The translations under genes and the position numbers were made by a program. The notes under the pieces were generated by a model. It was not told where the DNA came from and did not search any database. It was given only the letters and a program-made list of their open reading frames with translations. Positions 7,974-16,450 of a stretch of 64,000 bases of DNA are shown piece after piece. Each line of letters begins with the position of its first letter. Position 1 is the stretch's first letter. Origin of the DNA: Rhodalgimonas zhirmunskyi. Its GTDB lineage: Bacteria; Pseudomonadota; Alphaproteobacteria; Rhodobacterales; Rhodobacteraceae. The stretch lies in contig JANFFA010000001.1 in assembly GCA_030848925.1 (NCBI GenBank), positions 1-64,000 of the forward strand, read 5' to 3'.

Positions 7974-8947
7974 CGAGCCAACCTCTGTTAAGCCTTCGGG
8001 GCCTATCGGCATATTTTCCGATCAAATCGGGGCTCATGCAAAAAACAACCGGCTGGATCAAGGCGGTTGACGACATCACCTTTGACGTCAAACCCGGCGA
8101 GACATTGGGCTTGGTCGGCGAAAGCGGATGTGGAAAGACAACGCTGAGCCGAACCATCCTCGGGTTGCGTGCTGTTCAATCCGGGAGCATCCGTTTCGAT
8201 GGCGAGGATCTCACAGGCATGTCTCTGCGGGATCTGGTGTCTAAACGACGCGACATGCAGCTCATTTTTCAAGACCCCAATGCCTCGCTTGACCCCAAAC
8301 GGCGGGTTGGAGCGACTGTACGGGCCGGACTTGACATTCACCGTATTGGGACCGTGCGGGAACGCGACGAGCGCGTGGCGGAGATGTTTGCTCGGGTGGG
8401 GCTTGATCCCAGTCTGCGCAATCGTTTCCCGCATGAGTTTTCCGGTGGTCAGCGCCAGAGAATAGGGATCGCGCGTGCGCTTATTATGAAGCCCCGCTTT
8501 GTGATATGTGACGAGCCTGTTTCGGCACTTGACGTATCTGTGCAAAGTCAGGTGCTGAACTTGCTCAAGGATCTTCAAGAAGAGTTAAATCTCACATACC
8601 TGTTCGTCGCCCATAACCTGGCTGTAGTCGAACATATGGTTGATCGGGTCGCGGTTATGTATCTGGGACGCATTGTTGAACTTGCCGATCGTGACGAACT
8701 GTTTGACCGACCTCAACACCCATACACAAAGGCTTTGATCGACGCGATCCCTGCGGCCACCCCCGCCAATCGGCGACACAGGGCACTGCTCAAGGGAGAT
8801 ATTCCCAGCCCTGCAAATCTTCCTCCGGGTTGCCCGTTCCAAGCGCGTTGTCCATCGGTTATGTCGAAATGCAAAGAAAAGATGCCCCCTGATTTCGTCA
8901 CCGGTGGAAATCATCGCGTGGCTTGTTGGCTGGCGGAAGATACTTAG
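7970..8947 (+). CDS. Peptide ABC transporter ATPase, DppF/OppF type
   Basis: 325 residues, the second nucleotide-binding subunit of the peptide transporter. Walker A G-E-S-G-C-G-K-T-T is at ~48-56. The signature F-S-G-G-Q-R-Q-R and the D-E-P-V-S-A-L-D-V-S loop are those of the DppF/OppF branch. The C-terminal extension again has a cysteine cluster (C-P-F-Q-A-R-C with a further C about six residues later). Complete and collinear with homologues. Translationally coupled to the preceding ATPase by ATGA; the regulator gene begins 11 bases after its stop. Confidence 0.93.
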   Translation: MTSQPLLSLRGLSAYFPIKSGLMQKTTGWIKAVDDITFDVKPGETLGLVGESGCGKTTLSRTILGLRAVQSGSIRFDGEDLTGMSLRDLVSKRRDMQLIFQDPNASLDPKRRVGATVRAGLDIHRIGTVRERDERVAEMFARVGLDPSLRNRFPHEFSGGQRQRIGIARALIMKPRFVICDEPVSALDVSVQSQVLNLLKDLQEELNLTYLFVAHNLAVVEHMVDRVAVMYLGRIVELADRDELFDRPQHPYTKALIDAIPAATPANRRHRALLKGDIPSPANLPPGCPFQARCPSVMSKCKEKMPPDFVTGGNHRVACWLAEDT

Positions 8948-8958
8948 AGAGCGATGGT

Positions 8959-9606
8959 ATGACTATTGAGAAGAATGTCGAGAATTTTTCGATAGATGAT
9001 ATTCCGAAGGTATATTACCTCAATTCGGCTGAGCAACTCAAAGCTCTGGCAGAGCCATTGCGGTATCGTATGTGCATGCTTTTGAACAAGCCTATGACTT
9101 GCGCGGGATTAGCGAGGCGCCTCAAGATCGCGCGGCCCAAGGCACATTACCATCTTAAGAAGTTACAGAGCGTAGATCTTGTAAAACCCTATTCCGAAGA
9201 GATGTTTAATGGCATTTTGGAAAAATACTATGTGATTGCCGGTCGTGTTCTCGATTTTTCCCAACTCGTTCCAAAGACGGGCGCAACTGTGCCCGAAGAT
9301 GTTTCTGTAGAGTCCGTCAGTGCGATTTCCGACTACCTGGCTTCTATGCTGCATGTGGCACGAGAGAACGTGATGGCCGCTAGCCAATCCTATGCGCTTG
9401 GCAAAGGCTTTTTCTTCGATGCTGATATCGTGCTTACCCAAGAGCAATTCCAGATGGTGAAAGCCAAGATGTACGAAATCCGCGAGGAAGTGGTTGCTCT
9501 TAGCCTGAAAAATTCTGGCGAAAATGTCCGAAGCGAGGACCTGCTCTCTTTCCACCTATCCAGCAATATTTCGCTGAAAACGGAGACCAACGACGATGAT
9601 GATTGA
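8959..9606 (+). CDS. ArsR-like winged-helix transcriptional regulator
   Basis: 215 residues from ATG 8959; an upstream in-frame start would overlap the ATPase gene. Residues ~22-95 form an ArsR-type winged helix: L-K-A-L-A-E-P-L-R-Y-R-M at ~28-39, a recognition helix around A-R-P-K-A-H-Y-H-L-K-K-L (58-69) and a wing ending in Y-Y-V. The recognition helix resembles the HTH_20/ArsR group. The C-terminal ~110 residues are an unassigned helical domain that probably binds a ligand or dimerises, and the tail is four aspartates. Embedded between the transporter and the peptidase genes, it is likely the local, autoregulating switch, with the 40-bp palindrome at 3394-3433 as its site. Whether it represses or activates cannot be read. 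Confidence 0.8.
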   Translation: MTIEKNVENFSIDDIPKVYYLNSAEQLKALAEPLRYRMCMLLNKPMTCAGLARRLKIARPKAHYHLKKLQSVDLVKPYSEEMFNGILEKYYVIAGRVLDFSQLVPKTGATVPEDVSVESVSAISDYLASMLHVARENVMAASQSYALGKGFFFDADIVLTQEQFQMVKAKMYEIREEVVALSLKNSGENVRSEDLLSFHLSSNISLKTETNDDDD

Positions 9607-11179
9607 TCGAGCAGATATTGCACCCTTGCTGCCCAATTCTCTTGGAGAAGAAACGCCGGGATACGCTTTTGCATTGATGGTCGCAGATGAAGCCCAGATC
9701 GTTTGTCAGGGTTTGGCCAGCCTGGGACACAATGTGGAAATCACATCCGATACGGCCTTTCGCATTGCGTCGGTGACCAAGCACTTTCTGGCGCTGACGG
9801 CACAGATGCTTCACAATAAGGGGGTGGTTGATCTTGATGCTCCGCTAGGTTCGCATCTGGAAGAATTAACCGGAGTTCAGGCCGCGGTCACTATGCGACA
9901 AGCGTTGAACAATTCTTCAGGCATTCGCGATCATCTTGAACTGGCCATGATGGCGGGTGGAGCCCTAGATCAACCCATTAGCCGCGCTCAAAGTTATGAA
10001 TTGATTTGCCGGCAGCAGGCCACGAATTTTGAAGCCGGCTCAAGTTACCTGTATTCCAATGCCAACTTCTTTCTCGTTACCGAGGCCGTCGAACGTGTCA
10101 CTGGCCGCAATCTGGGTGACTTGTTGAACGAGAACTTTTTTGAACCCAACGAAATGACGGGAACGTCCTATGAGCCCTTACATCTCAGCGTCATTTCCAA
10201 CATGGCAACAGGATACGTCGACCGGACAGATCATTTCGAAAAGGCGCCGTTTTTAACAGAACTGACGGGCGATGGTGCAATGGTCAGCACTCTGTCGGAC
10301 TTGGTCAGATGGTATCGATATTTGCGGGCTGATCCTGATGGGTTGTTCGCGCAGATTTCTGAAATCACAACCTTTACGAATGGTGAAACCGCGCATTATG
10401 GGCTCGGCATTTTTACCCGCCCGTTTATGGGAAGCCCGGTGCGGGGCCATCAGGGGCTGTGGCCCGGGTATCGCGCCGATCTTGCGATGTTCGATGCTCT
10501 TGATATCGGTGCGATCTGCCTCACTAATGTTAACACGCTTGATCCAACTACACTGACGCGTAGCGTGATCGGTAAACAAATGGTTCAAAGCGGTTCGGCC
10601 CGCTTGGAGCAGCCAAAGCCGGACGCTGACGCACTGGCGGCTATGGTGGAAGCGGACATTTTTCTGAACACAGACACTTTGGAACATTTCAAGTTCTCTG
10701 TTGATCAGAACGAACTGATTATGGAAATCAGCGGCTGGACCTTTCGACATCCGATCACTGGCGCAAGTGAAATCGTATTCAAGGTGCCTTCGGACTACTT
10801 GAAGTTGGATTGGTCGGAGGCGGCAGAGGGTCGAGTTATCCTGACGAAGATCAACGGTGATAAGGTGGTTCTCGAAAAAACGACCTTTGTTGATCAGGAC
10901 GAGGCGTTGAAAAACTTCGTTGGCACTTATCGTTGCGATGAATTGAATTCGGCGATGGAAATCCGCAATGAAAGCGGGGGGATGGCCACACTTCGTTCGG
11001 CGTTTGCTCATTCGGGTGACTGGATCGTAACGCCGATTACTGACGAGATATTCACACTCGCGCAGAATTCGGGGCCTTGGCCGCGTCAGGTGACCGGAAA
11101 ATTAGTCGAAGGTGGCCGGTCCGTTATGTTGAGCGGTCCCCGTGTGAAAAATATGAAGTTCATGGCCGAGGCAAGCTGA
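9596..11179 (+). CDS. D-aminopeptidase-like serine hydrolase (family S12, penicillin-binding fold)
   Basis: 527 residues without a signal peptide, so cytoplasmic. The beta-lactamase/DD-peptidase fold is marked by S-V-T-K at 59-62 (nucleophile serine, lysine), Y-S-N at 153-155, and H-Q-G at 285-287. Serine, tyrosine and histidine fall almost exactly where the Ochrobactrum D-aminopeptidase DAP has them (62, 153, 287), and total length (520 in DAP) and the N-N-x-S-G-x-R-D segment agree. The last ~190 residues correspond to the two beta-barrel domains of DAP. DAP removes N-terminal D-residues such as D-Ala from short peptides. Its gene overlaps the regulator gene by 11 bases and ends the transporter operon, which fits hydrolysis of imported D-peptides. 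Another S12 esterase activity is possible. Confidence 0.82.
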   Translation: MMIDRADIAPLLPNSLGEETPGYAFALMVADEAQIVCQGLASLGHNVEITSDTAFRIASVTKHFLALTAQMLHNKGVVDLDAPLGSHLEELTGVQAAVTMRQALNNSSGIRDHLELAMMAGGALDQPISRAQSYELICRQQATNFEAGSSYLYSNANFFLVTEAVERVTGRNLGDLLNENFFEPNEMTGTSYEPLHLSVISNMATGYVDRTDHFEKAPFLTELTGDGAMVSTLSDLVRWYRYLRADPDGLFAQISEITTFTNGETAHYGLGIFTRPFMGSPVRGHQGLWPGYRADLAMFDALDIGAICLTNVNTLDPTTLTRSVIGKQMVQSGSARLEQPKPDADALAAMVEADIFLNTDTLEHFKFSVDQNELIMEISGWTFRHPITGASEIVFKVPSDYLKLDWSEAAEGRVILTKINGDKVVLEKTTFVDQDEALKNFVGTYRCDELNSAMEIRNESGGMATLRSAFAHSGDWIVTPITDEIFTLAQNSGPWPRQVTGKLVEGGRSVMLSGPRVKNMKFMAEAS

Positions 11180-11515
11180 TACAGATCCGGTTATCGGGGC
11201 GCTGCTTATGAAACGTCCCGATAGCCGAATGAGGTGTCGATCGCACAACATCCCCACAAAATACCGAGGACCAAATAAGGCCAACGTCGCGCGCGTTTTT
11301 GGGCCATAGGCATCACGCCTGAGTGCGGAACTGATGTTTTTCGGCAGCGGTGAAGGGGCCGGTTCTATGAGCGCGCTGCAACCTGCTGACCCAGCCCGCT
11401 GCAATCGCGCAAGAAAGGTGTTCGTGATCCGCTCAAGAAGAGGCGGGTCCATGAAGCGCGGTTTGAAGGCCGGCCAATGAGCATATCTGCGACAGCCTCT
11501 TAGAGGCGGGGTGGC
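11180..11515. other. 336-bp convergent intergenic region, no gene seen
   Basis: This lies between the 3' ends of the + strand peptidase operon and the minus strand amino-acid transporter operon. Arms 11188-11198 and 11217-11227 can form an 11-bp hairpin with one wobble and an 18-base loop, a possible terminator for the peptidase operon but without a T-run. A short GCCTCT/AGAGGC dyad lies near 11495-11507, close to the 3' end of the opposite operon. Nothing else is recognised. Confidence 0.5.
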
Positions 11516-12334
11516 TCAGCGCATCAGGTTTGGCTTGAATTTCACTTTTGCGCGGCGCTCTTGCGGCAGGTGCCGATTGAGGCGTGCGTTGATCAGGCCG
11601 AAAATGCCGAGAATGCAGAGTGTCAGCAGGATGAAAAAGCCTGCGAGGATCGGGTAGGGAACGAAGGGGTTGAAGGTCTTGTCGGCGAAATAGCTGGCGT
11701 AATAGAGCGCGTCGCCTTTTTGTTGCCATGCCGGGAAGCCGCTGAAGAAGACCAGCGTCGTGGCGTGGAATAGGAAAATCGCCTCGTTGGTATAGGCGGG
11801 CCATGCCAGGCGGAGCGCGGTGGGCCAGATGATGCGGCGGAAGCGGGTGAAGCCGGAGAAGCCATAGGCATCCGCCGCCTCGACATCGCCACGCGGCACG
11901 GAGCGCAGCGCGCCGTAGAAGATCTCGCCCGAGTAGGCGGCGGTGTTGCAGAAAAGAACGATCAGCGCGCCCAGCCATGCGGCGGTGAAGGGAGTGAAGA
12001 ACGGCGACACGCCCTTGAGGCTGAGAAAGACGAAATAGCCGAAGAAGAACTGCACAAAGAGCGGCGAGCCGCGGAAGATGAAGATGAACCATTCGGCCGG
12101 TTTGCGGATCAGGAGGCTTTTCGCGCCCTTGGCCACGGCGAGCGCGTTGGCAAAGAAGAACCCGGCCAGAAGCGCAAGCACGCCAAAGTAGATGTTCCAG
12201 ATCAGGCCAGAGCCGATCAGTGTAACCTGCTGGCAGAGCGTGAAATCGGATTTGGGCAGGGCGCGCAGCGCCCAGTCGGGATCGGTGGTGACGGCGCGCA
12301 GCGCGTAATCCTGAATGGTTTGAAGGCAGCTCAT
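11516..12334 (-). CDS. Polar amino-acid ABC transporter permease (HisM/ArtM type)
   Basis: 272 residues from the ATG at 12334, which overlaps the stop of the preceding permease gene (ATGA); open frame further upstream overlaps that gene and is not used. Five to six membrane helices and the EAA loop (A-D-A-Y-G-F then R-R-I-I-W-P-T-A-L) are those of the His/Glu/Gln/Arg/opine permease family (HEQRo). It forms the channel with the HisQ-type subunit encoded just upstream. It is the last gene of the operon. The N-terminal ~35 residues before the first helix include a W-A-L-R-A-L-P segment and two cysteines, as in other Rhodobacterales members of this subgroup. Confidence 0.9.
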   Translation of the reverse strand: MSCLQTIQDYALRAVTTDPDWALRALPKSDFTLCQQVTLIGSGLIWNIYFGVLALLAGFFFANALAVAKGAKSLLIRKPAEWFIFIFRGSPLFVQFFFGYFVFLSLKGVSPFFTPFTAAWLGALIVLFCNTAAYSGEIFYGALRSVPRGDVEAADAYGFSGFTRFRRIIWPTALRLAWPAYTNEAIFLFHATTLVFFSGFPAWQQKGDALYYASYFADKTFNPFVPYPILAGFFILLTLCILGIFGLINARLNRHLPQERRAKVKFKPNLMR

Positions 12335-13215
12335 GTCGCGGCCTTTCGGAGCGCTTCGCCCCCGGTGGTGGCCTGCCCATGCGACAGACGCCGGGTGATC
12401 CGTTCCAGCACGATCTCGGAGAGCTTGGTGAACAGCAGGTAGAACACCAGCAACCCGAGAAAATACCACATCCGCCAGTCGCCGTGCGGATAGTCGGAAT
12501 AGCGCGCCAGCTTGGCTGCGCCGAGTTCCTTGGACCAGTAAACGATGTCCTCAACCCCAAGCAGGAACAGCAGCGGCGTGGCCTTGATCAGCACCATCCA
12601 GAGGTTGGACAGGCCGGGCAGCGCATAGACCCACATTTGCGGCACGAGGATGCGCCAGAAGCTTTGCCTGCGGGTCATGCCGTAGGCCTCGGCGGTTTCG
12701 ATCTGGGCGCGCGGCACGGCGCGCATCGCGCCGAACAGGACGTTGGCAGCGAAAGCACCGAAGACGATCGCGAAGGTGAGAACGGCAAGGCTGAAGCCAT
12801 AGACCTCGTGCACCCATTGCGGGCTGGTGGAGAGGGGCATCTTGGCCGCCGTGCAGACCACGAAGTCATTGCCCTGCCTGATCGGTTCGTTCCAACCCGG
12901 GCAGAGAGCCTTGTGGCGCAGGTATTCGATGCCCTGATCGAGGGCGATCACGAAGAAGAGGAAGAAAGCGATGTCGGGCACGCCGCGCACGATGGCGATA
13001 TAGCCCTTGCCCAGAAGTCGGAGCGGCAGGAGTTTCGAGCGCGCGGCACTGGCGCCGAAGAACCCGAACAAAAGCGCCGCGGGGGCGGTGATCGCCAGCA
13101 GCAAGAGCACCACGCCGAGCGAGACGTAGAGCGACATATGCTTGCCCGTGGTCAGGTAGCAAGCCAGCCAGGTGAAGCCTTCGAGGGCCTCGGGATCAGC
13201 GCAATATGAGAACAT
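12331..13215 (-). CDS. Polar amino-acid ABC transporter permease (HisQ/ArtQ type)
   Basis: 294 residues. The protein has an N-terminal extension of about 25 residues before the first membrane helix (~28-50), the R-G-V-P-D-I motif after helix 2, a long loop with C-P-G-W-N-E-P-I at ~110-120, and the EAA loop (A-E-A-Y-G-M then R-I-L-V-P-Q) at ~185-205. These place it in the HEQRo amino-acid permease family. The start at 13215 has no convincing Shine-Dalgarno sequence; an internal ATG at 13137 would also leave all helices intact. It is preceded by the binding-protein gene (44 bases) and coupled to the second permease gene. Confidence 0.9.
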   Translation of the reverse strand: MFSYCADPEALEGFTWLACYLTTGKHMSLYVSLGVVLLLLAITAPAALLFGFFGASAARSKLLPLRLLGKGYIAIVRGVPDIAFFLFFVIALDQGIEYLRHKALCPGWNEPIRQGNDFVVCTAAKMPLSTSPQWVHEVYGFSLAVLTFAIVFGAFAANVLFGAMRAVPRAQIETAEAYGMTRRQSFWRILVPQMWVYALPGLSNLWMVLIKATPLLFLLGVEDIVYWSKELGAAKLARYSDYPHGDWRMWYFLGLLVFYLLFTKLSEIVLERITRRLSHGQATTGGEALRKAAT

Positions 13216-13259
13216 GTGTCAGGGGTGGGTGGGCACGAATGCCCACCCTGAAAGCGCGA

Positions 13260-13988
13260 TCAGAAGGTCGCGCCGATTTCCCACTTGGTCAGAAGCTTGT
13301 TGAGCGAGCCGTCGTCTTTCATCGACTGGATGGCCTTGTCGAAGGTTTCCTTCAGCTCTGTATCGCTTTCGCGCAGGCCCATGCCGACGCCGCCGCCGAT
13401 CAGCTCTTCCTGTTCGAGCAGGACCAGATCGGCGTTTTCGTCCGCGATCGGTGCGAGGTAGCTCTTGTCGGCCAGAACCGCGTCGGCCTCACCGCCGCGC
13501 ACGGCTGCGATGGTTTCGTCGGGGGTGGCGAATTCAACCAGAGTTGCGCCACTTTCGGCCACGAAGGCGGCCTGAATGGTGTTGGTTTGCGCCGCGATCA
13601 CGCCGCCCTTGAGGTCAACATCCGCACCGTCCATGGCGAGATAGGCCGAGGGATCGGGCTGGGTGTAGTTCTGGGTGAAGTCGATCACTTCGTCACGCTC
13701 GGCCGTGATGCTCATGCCGGCGATGATCACGTCGTAGTTGCCGGAAACGAGGTTGGGGATGATCGAATCCCAGTCGTTGGTGACCCATTCGCACTTCAGC
13801 TCGGCGCGTTTGCAAAGCTCGTCGCCAAGCTCGCGCTCGAAGCCGTCGACTTCGCCAGCGTCGTTGATGAAGTTATACGGAGGGTAAGCGCCTTCGGTTC
13901 CGAGGCGGACGGTTTTCATGTGGCTTTCGGCCATGGCCATGCCGCCGGCGAATACCAGCGCGGCGGTGGTGAGGATCAGTTTTTTCAT
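13260..13988 (-). CDS. Polar amino-acid ABC transporter substrate-binding protein (lysine/arginine/ornithine type)
   Basis: 242 residues with a signal peptide cleaved after A-M-A at residue 20. The mature protein is a family-3 solute-binding protein: G-T-E-G-A-Y-P-P-Y-N-F near the N-terminus, G-F-E-R-E-L-G-D-E-L, then W-D-S-I-I-P-N-L and G-M-S-I-T-A-E-R at ~90-97, a segment used to bind the amino-acid carboxylate in LAO/HisJ-type proteins. Cargo is likely a basic or polar amino acid. It is the second of two different binding proteins in the operon and lies directly before the permeases, so it is probably the primary receptor. Confidence 0.9.
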   Translation of the reverse strand: MKKLILTTAALVFAGGMAMAESHMKTVRLGTEGAYPPYNFINDAGEVDGFERELGDELCKRAELKCEWVTNDWDSIIPNLVSGNYDVIIAGMSITAERDEVIDFTQNYTQPDPSAYLAMDGADVDLKGGVIAAQTNTIQAAFVAESGATLVEFATPDETIAAVRGGEADAVLADKSYLAPIADENADLVLLEQEELIGGGVGMGLRESDTELKETFDKAIQSMKDDGSLNKLLTKWEIGATF

Positions 13989-14027
13989 GTCTTGCTCCCT
14001 TGGTTGATCCGTTACATTCGGTTCGGC

Positions 14028-14777
14028 TTACAACTCTTTGCTGCCAAACCACTTTCCTGAAATTTTCGCAAGGCTTCCATCGGCCCGCATCTTGTCCATT
14101 TCGGCATCGAACTTGTCGCGCAGTGGGCTGCCCTTGCTAAAGACCGCGGCGGCGCCGCCCACGTCCATCGCGACGGTGCCAATGATCGTCAGGATACGAC
14201 CGTTGCGATACACCCGCGGCTCAAGATGTGTGGGGCTGCCCATTGTCGTGCTGGCCTCGCCATCAAGAACTGCTTTGAGCGCAGCGCCTGCTGTCGGGTA
14301 GGTGATGACCCGGTAGCCGTTGGCGCGCAGCCATGTTTCGTAGATCGTGCCGACCTGAACGGCGACGGTGCCGTCTTGTGGCTCCTGAAAGGTGGATTTG
14401 CCCACGAACATGCCGCGGGTTTCGCTTTGATTGCCGAAGTAGTCCTGCCCGAAATCGCACCATTCGCGGCGTTCGGCGGTGTTGCTCATCGCGGCCATGA
14501 TCACGTCATAGTCGCCAGCTTCAAGGCCAGCGCGCAGGTCTTCCCACGGAACGACGATCCATGTGCAGGTCAGATCGAGCCGGGCGCAGATGGCATCGCC
14601 CAGGTCGATCTCGAAGCCGCGGGGCGTGCCTTTGGCGCCCATGAAGCTGTAGGGCGGGTAGGCGCCTTCGGTGGCGATGCGGACGACATCCCCGGCGCGG
14701 GTGGATGTGGCGCTGAGGCCAACGGCGCAGGCCGCGAATGCCGCGCATGCGGCAAGTATCGTGCGACGCGAGATCAT
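14028..14777 (-). CDS. Second amino-acid-binding protein of the same ABC operon
   Basis: 249 residues, beginning M-I-S-R-R-T-I with a hydrophobic signal ending A-T-S-T-R-A at ~28. The start motif has a twin-arginine look (S-R-R-T) but lacks a full Tat consensus. The mature part is a family-3 binding protein: T-E-G-A-Y-P-P-Y-S-F, G-F-E-I-D-L-G-D-A-I and A-M-S-N-T-A-E-R align with its downstream neighbour, but the two are clearly diverged and this copy has R-E-W-C-D-F-G where the other has D-E-V-I-D-F-T. Two receptors could widen the substrate range of one permease. Its ATG overlaps the stop of the ATPase gene (ATGA). Confidence 0.88.
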   Translation of the reverse strand: MISRRTILAACAAFAACAVGLSATSTRAGDVVRIATEGAYPPYSFMGAKGTPRGFEIDLGDAICARLDLTCTWIVVPWEDLRAGLEAGDYDVIMAAMSNTAERREWCDFGQDYFGNQSETRGMFVGKSTFQEPQDGTVAVQVGTIYETWLRANGYRVITYPTAGAALKAVLDGEASTTMGSPTHLEPRVYRNGRILTIIGTVAMDVGGAAAVFSKGSPLRDKFDAEMDKMRADGSLAKISGKWFGSKEL

Positions 14778-15547
14778 GCGTGCACCGTCGAGGACAGGAA
14801 GCCGCGCAAGCGTTCGCTTTTGGGTTGCCCGAACAGCACTTCGGGGGCGCCTTCTTCCTCGATAAGTCCTTCGTGTAGAAAAATGACGTGATCGCTTACG
14901 TCATGGGCCATTTTCATATCGTGGGTCACGATCATCATTGTGCGTCCTTCTGCGGCCAAGTCCTTGATGACCTTGACAACTTCCTGTTCGAGTTCGGGGT
15001 CGAGGGCGCTTGTCGGCTCATCGAAGAGGAGCGCCTGCGGCTCCATCGCGAGGGCGCGGGCGATGGCGGCGCGCTGTTGCTGTCCGCCGGAAAGCTGCGC
15101 GGGCCAGGCATCACACTTGTCACCGATCCCGACCTTGTCGAGATAGCGGCGCGCCGAGGCTTCGACCTCGTGCTTGTCGCGGCCCAGAACGGTGACGGGC
15201 GCTTCCATCACGTTTTGCAGAATGGTGAGATGGGACCACAGATTGAACTGCTGGAATACCATGCTGAGGTTTGTGCGGATGCGCAGCACCTGAGAGCCAT
15301 CGGCGGGACGGCGGTTGTGCCCATGGCCGCGCCATTTTACCGGTTCACCCTGAAACAGGATATCACCCTGCTGGCTATCTTCCAGAAGGTTGGCGCAGCG
15401 CAGGATCGTCGACTTGCCCGAACCCGACGAGCCGATGAGCGAGACCACGTCGCCCTTGTGCGCGGCGATGCTCACGCCCTTGATCACTTCGAGCGCGCCA
15501 TAGGCCTTGTGCAGGTTTCGAATTTCCAGAACGGGTGTGGCTGACAC
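14774..15547 (-). CDS. Polar amino-acid ABC transporter ATPase (HisP/GlnQ type)
   Basis: 257 residues from GTG 15547, which gives the usual family length and lies behind AGGGA. The frame stays open to a TTG at 15601, which would add 18 residues with no homology. Walker A G-S-S-G-S-G-K-S-T, the insertion W-R-G-H-G-H-N-R-R-P-A-D found in HisP-like ATPases of basic amino-acid systems, the signature L-S-G-G-Q-Q-Q-R and Walker B L-L-F-D-E-P-T-S-A-L-D are all present. It powers the two permeases encoded further along the operon. First transporter gene of the unit; 108 bases separate it from the PhnD-like gene. Confidence 0.93.
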   Translation of the reverse strand: MSATPVLEIRNLHKAYGALEVIKGVSIAAHKGDVVSLIGSSGSGKSTILRCANLLEDSQQGDILFQGEPVKWRGHGHNRRPADGSQVLRIRTNLSMVFQQFNLWSHLTILQNVMEAPVTVLGRDKHEVEASARRYLDKVGIGDKCDAWPAQLSGGQQQRAAIARALAMEPQALLFDEPTSALDPELEQEVVKVIKDLAAEGRTMMIVTHDMKMAHDVSDHVIFLHEGLIEEEGAPEVLFGQPKSERLRGFLSSTVHA

Positions 15548-15655
15548 GGGATCCCTGATGTTGGTTATCGTTGCAGGCAGATTCGCACAAATAGGACGCA
15601 AAAAACTTAGGTTTGCAACGGGTTTGAGCAGATTGACGTGGGGAGAGGCGGTGTT

Positions 15656-16450
15656 TCAGGCGTGTTTGCTCACCTGCGCCCGGGGAAAAGGCGGCCTTGC
15701 GACGGCATCGTAGGACGCGAATGGCAGGCGGGTGAGGCTGCGGATGTTCAGGAGGTCGCAATCCGCTTTGGAAAGATCGGCGATGGCGTGTTCGATTGCG
15801 CGGTAGGGGGCCGCCGTGTCCCGCCCGTGCGCGGTGATGAATGGCAGGCCCGGAGTGGGGGCGGTGCGCCCCACTTCGCGCAGGTCGCGCGCGACATCGT
15901 CCCAGCGTGAGATCATGCGCCATGTCTGGGCGTCGATGCAGGCGATATCGGCGGCGCCCTGCGCCACGGCTTCGGCCGAGCGTTGATGCGCGCCGGAGAG
16001 CAGGACATCGGAAAAGGAAAGCCCGCGCGCGGCCATGTAGTTTTGCGGCGCGCACCAGCCCGATTGCGAATTGCGGCTGTTCACGGCGAGGCGCAGGGCG
16101 GGCCAATCCGCCGGGGTGTCGCGCGCGTCATCCGCCCGCATCACGAAAACCGAATTATAGTAACCTCGCGGGCAGTCGGGAAGGCCGTAATCCGGCGTGC
16201 CGATCATCGCCACCTTGCCGCGCAGCCGGTCCACCAGAGGCAGGCCGCAGGTTTGCGAAAAGGCGAGGTCGGGTGAAAGCCAGTGCGCCCAAAGGTCCTG
16301 TGGCTGTGAAAGGGTTTCGGGCAGGGGCCAGCCCGGCGTGCCGTCCTGCTGCCAGATCAGGCGCAGGTGATCGCGGATCGCGGTCCAGAGCCGGGCGTTG
16401 GCCGCCCGAACCTCTGCGCGATCGTACATCGGCAGGGCGGCTGGGCTCAC
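15656..16450 (-). CDS. PhnD-like (phosphonate-type) substrate-binding-fold protein without a signal peptide
   Basis: 264 residues from a GTG that overlaps the stop of the TerB gene before it (GTGA); an in-frame ATG lies 7 codons later. The sequence has the shape of phosphate/phosphonate-binding proteins: M-Y-D-R at the start, W-L-S-P-D-L-A-F-S-Q-T-C-G, Y-Y-N-S-V-F-V, L-A-V-N-S-x-x-S-Q-S-G at ~120-131, S-G-A-H-Q-R-S and a conserved D-A-Q-T-W block. No N-terminal hydrophobic segment is present, so it should stay in the cytoplasm or sense rather than transport. No phosphonate permease is nearby. Coupling to two TerB genes, not to a transporter, suggests a different role. Confidence 0.75.
   Translation of the reverse strand: MSPAALPMYDRAEVRAANARLWTAIRDHLRLIWQQDGTPGWPLPETLSQPQDLWAHWLSPDLAFSQTCGLPLVDRLRGKVAMIGTPDYGLPDCPRGYYNSVFVMRADDARDTPADWPALRLAVNSRNSQSGWCAPQNYMAARGLSFSDVLLSGAHQRSAEAVAQGAADIACIDAQTWRMISRWDDVARDLREVGRTAPTPGLPFITAHGRDTAAPYRAIEHAIADLSKADCDLLNIRSLTRLPFASYDAVARPPFPRAQVSKHA

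Noticed and set aside
13206-14891. Two long + strand frames opposite the amino-acid-binding protein genes
   Set aside because: The minus strand encodes complete family-3 binding proteins with signal peptides; the + frames are their mirror artefacts.
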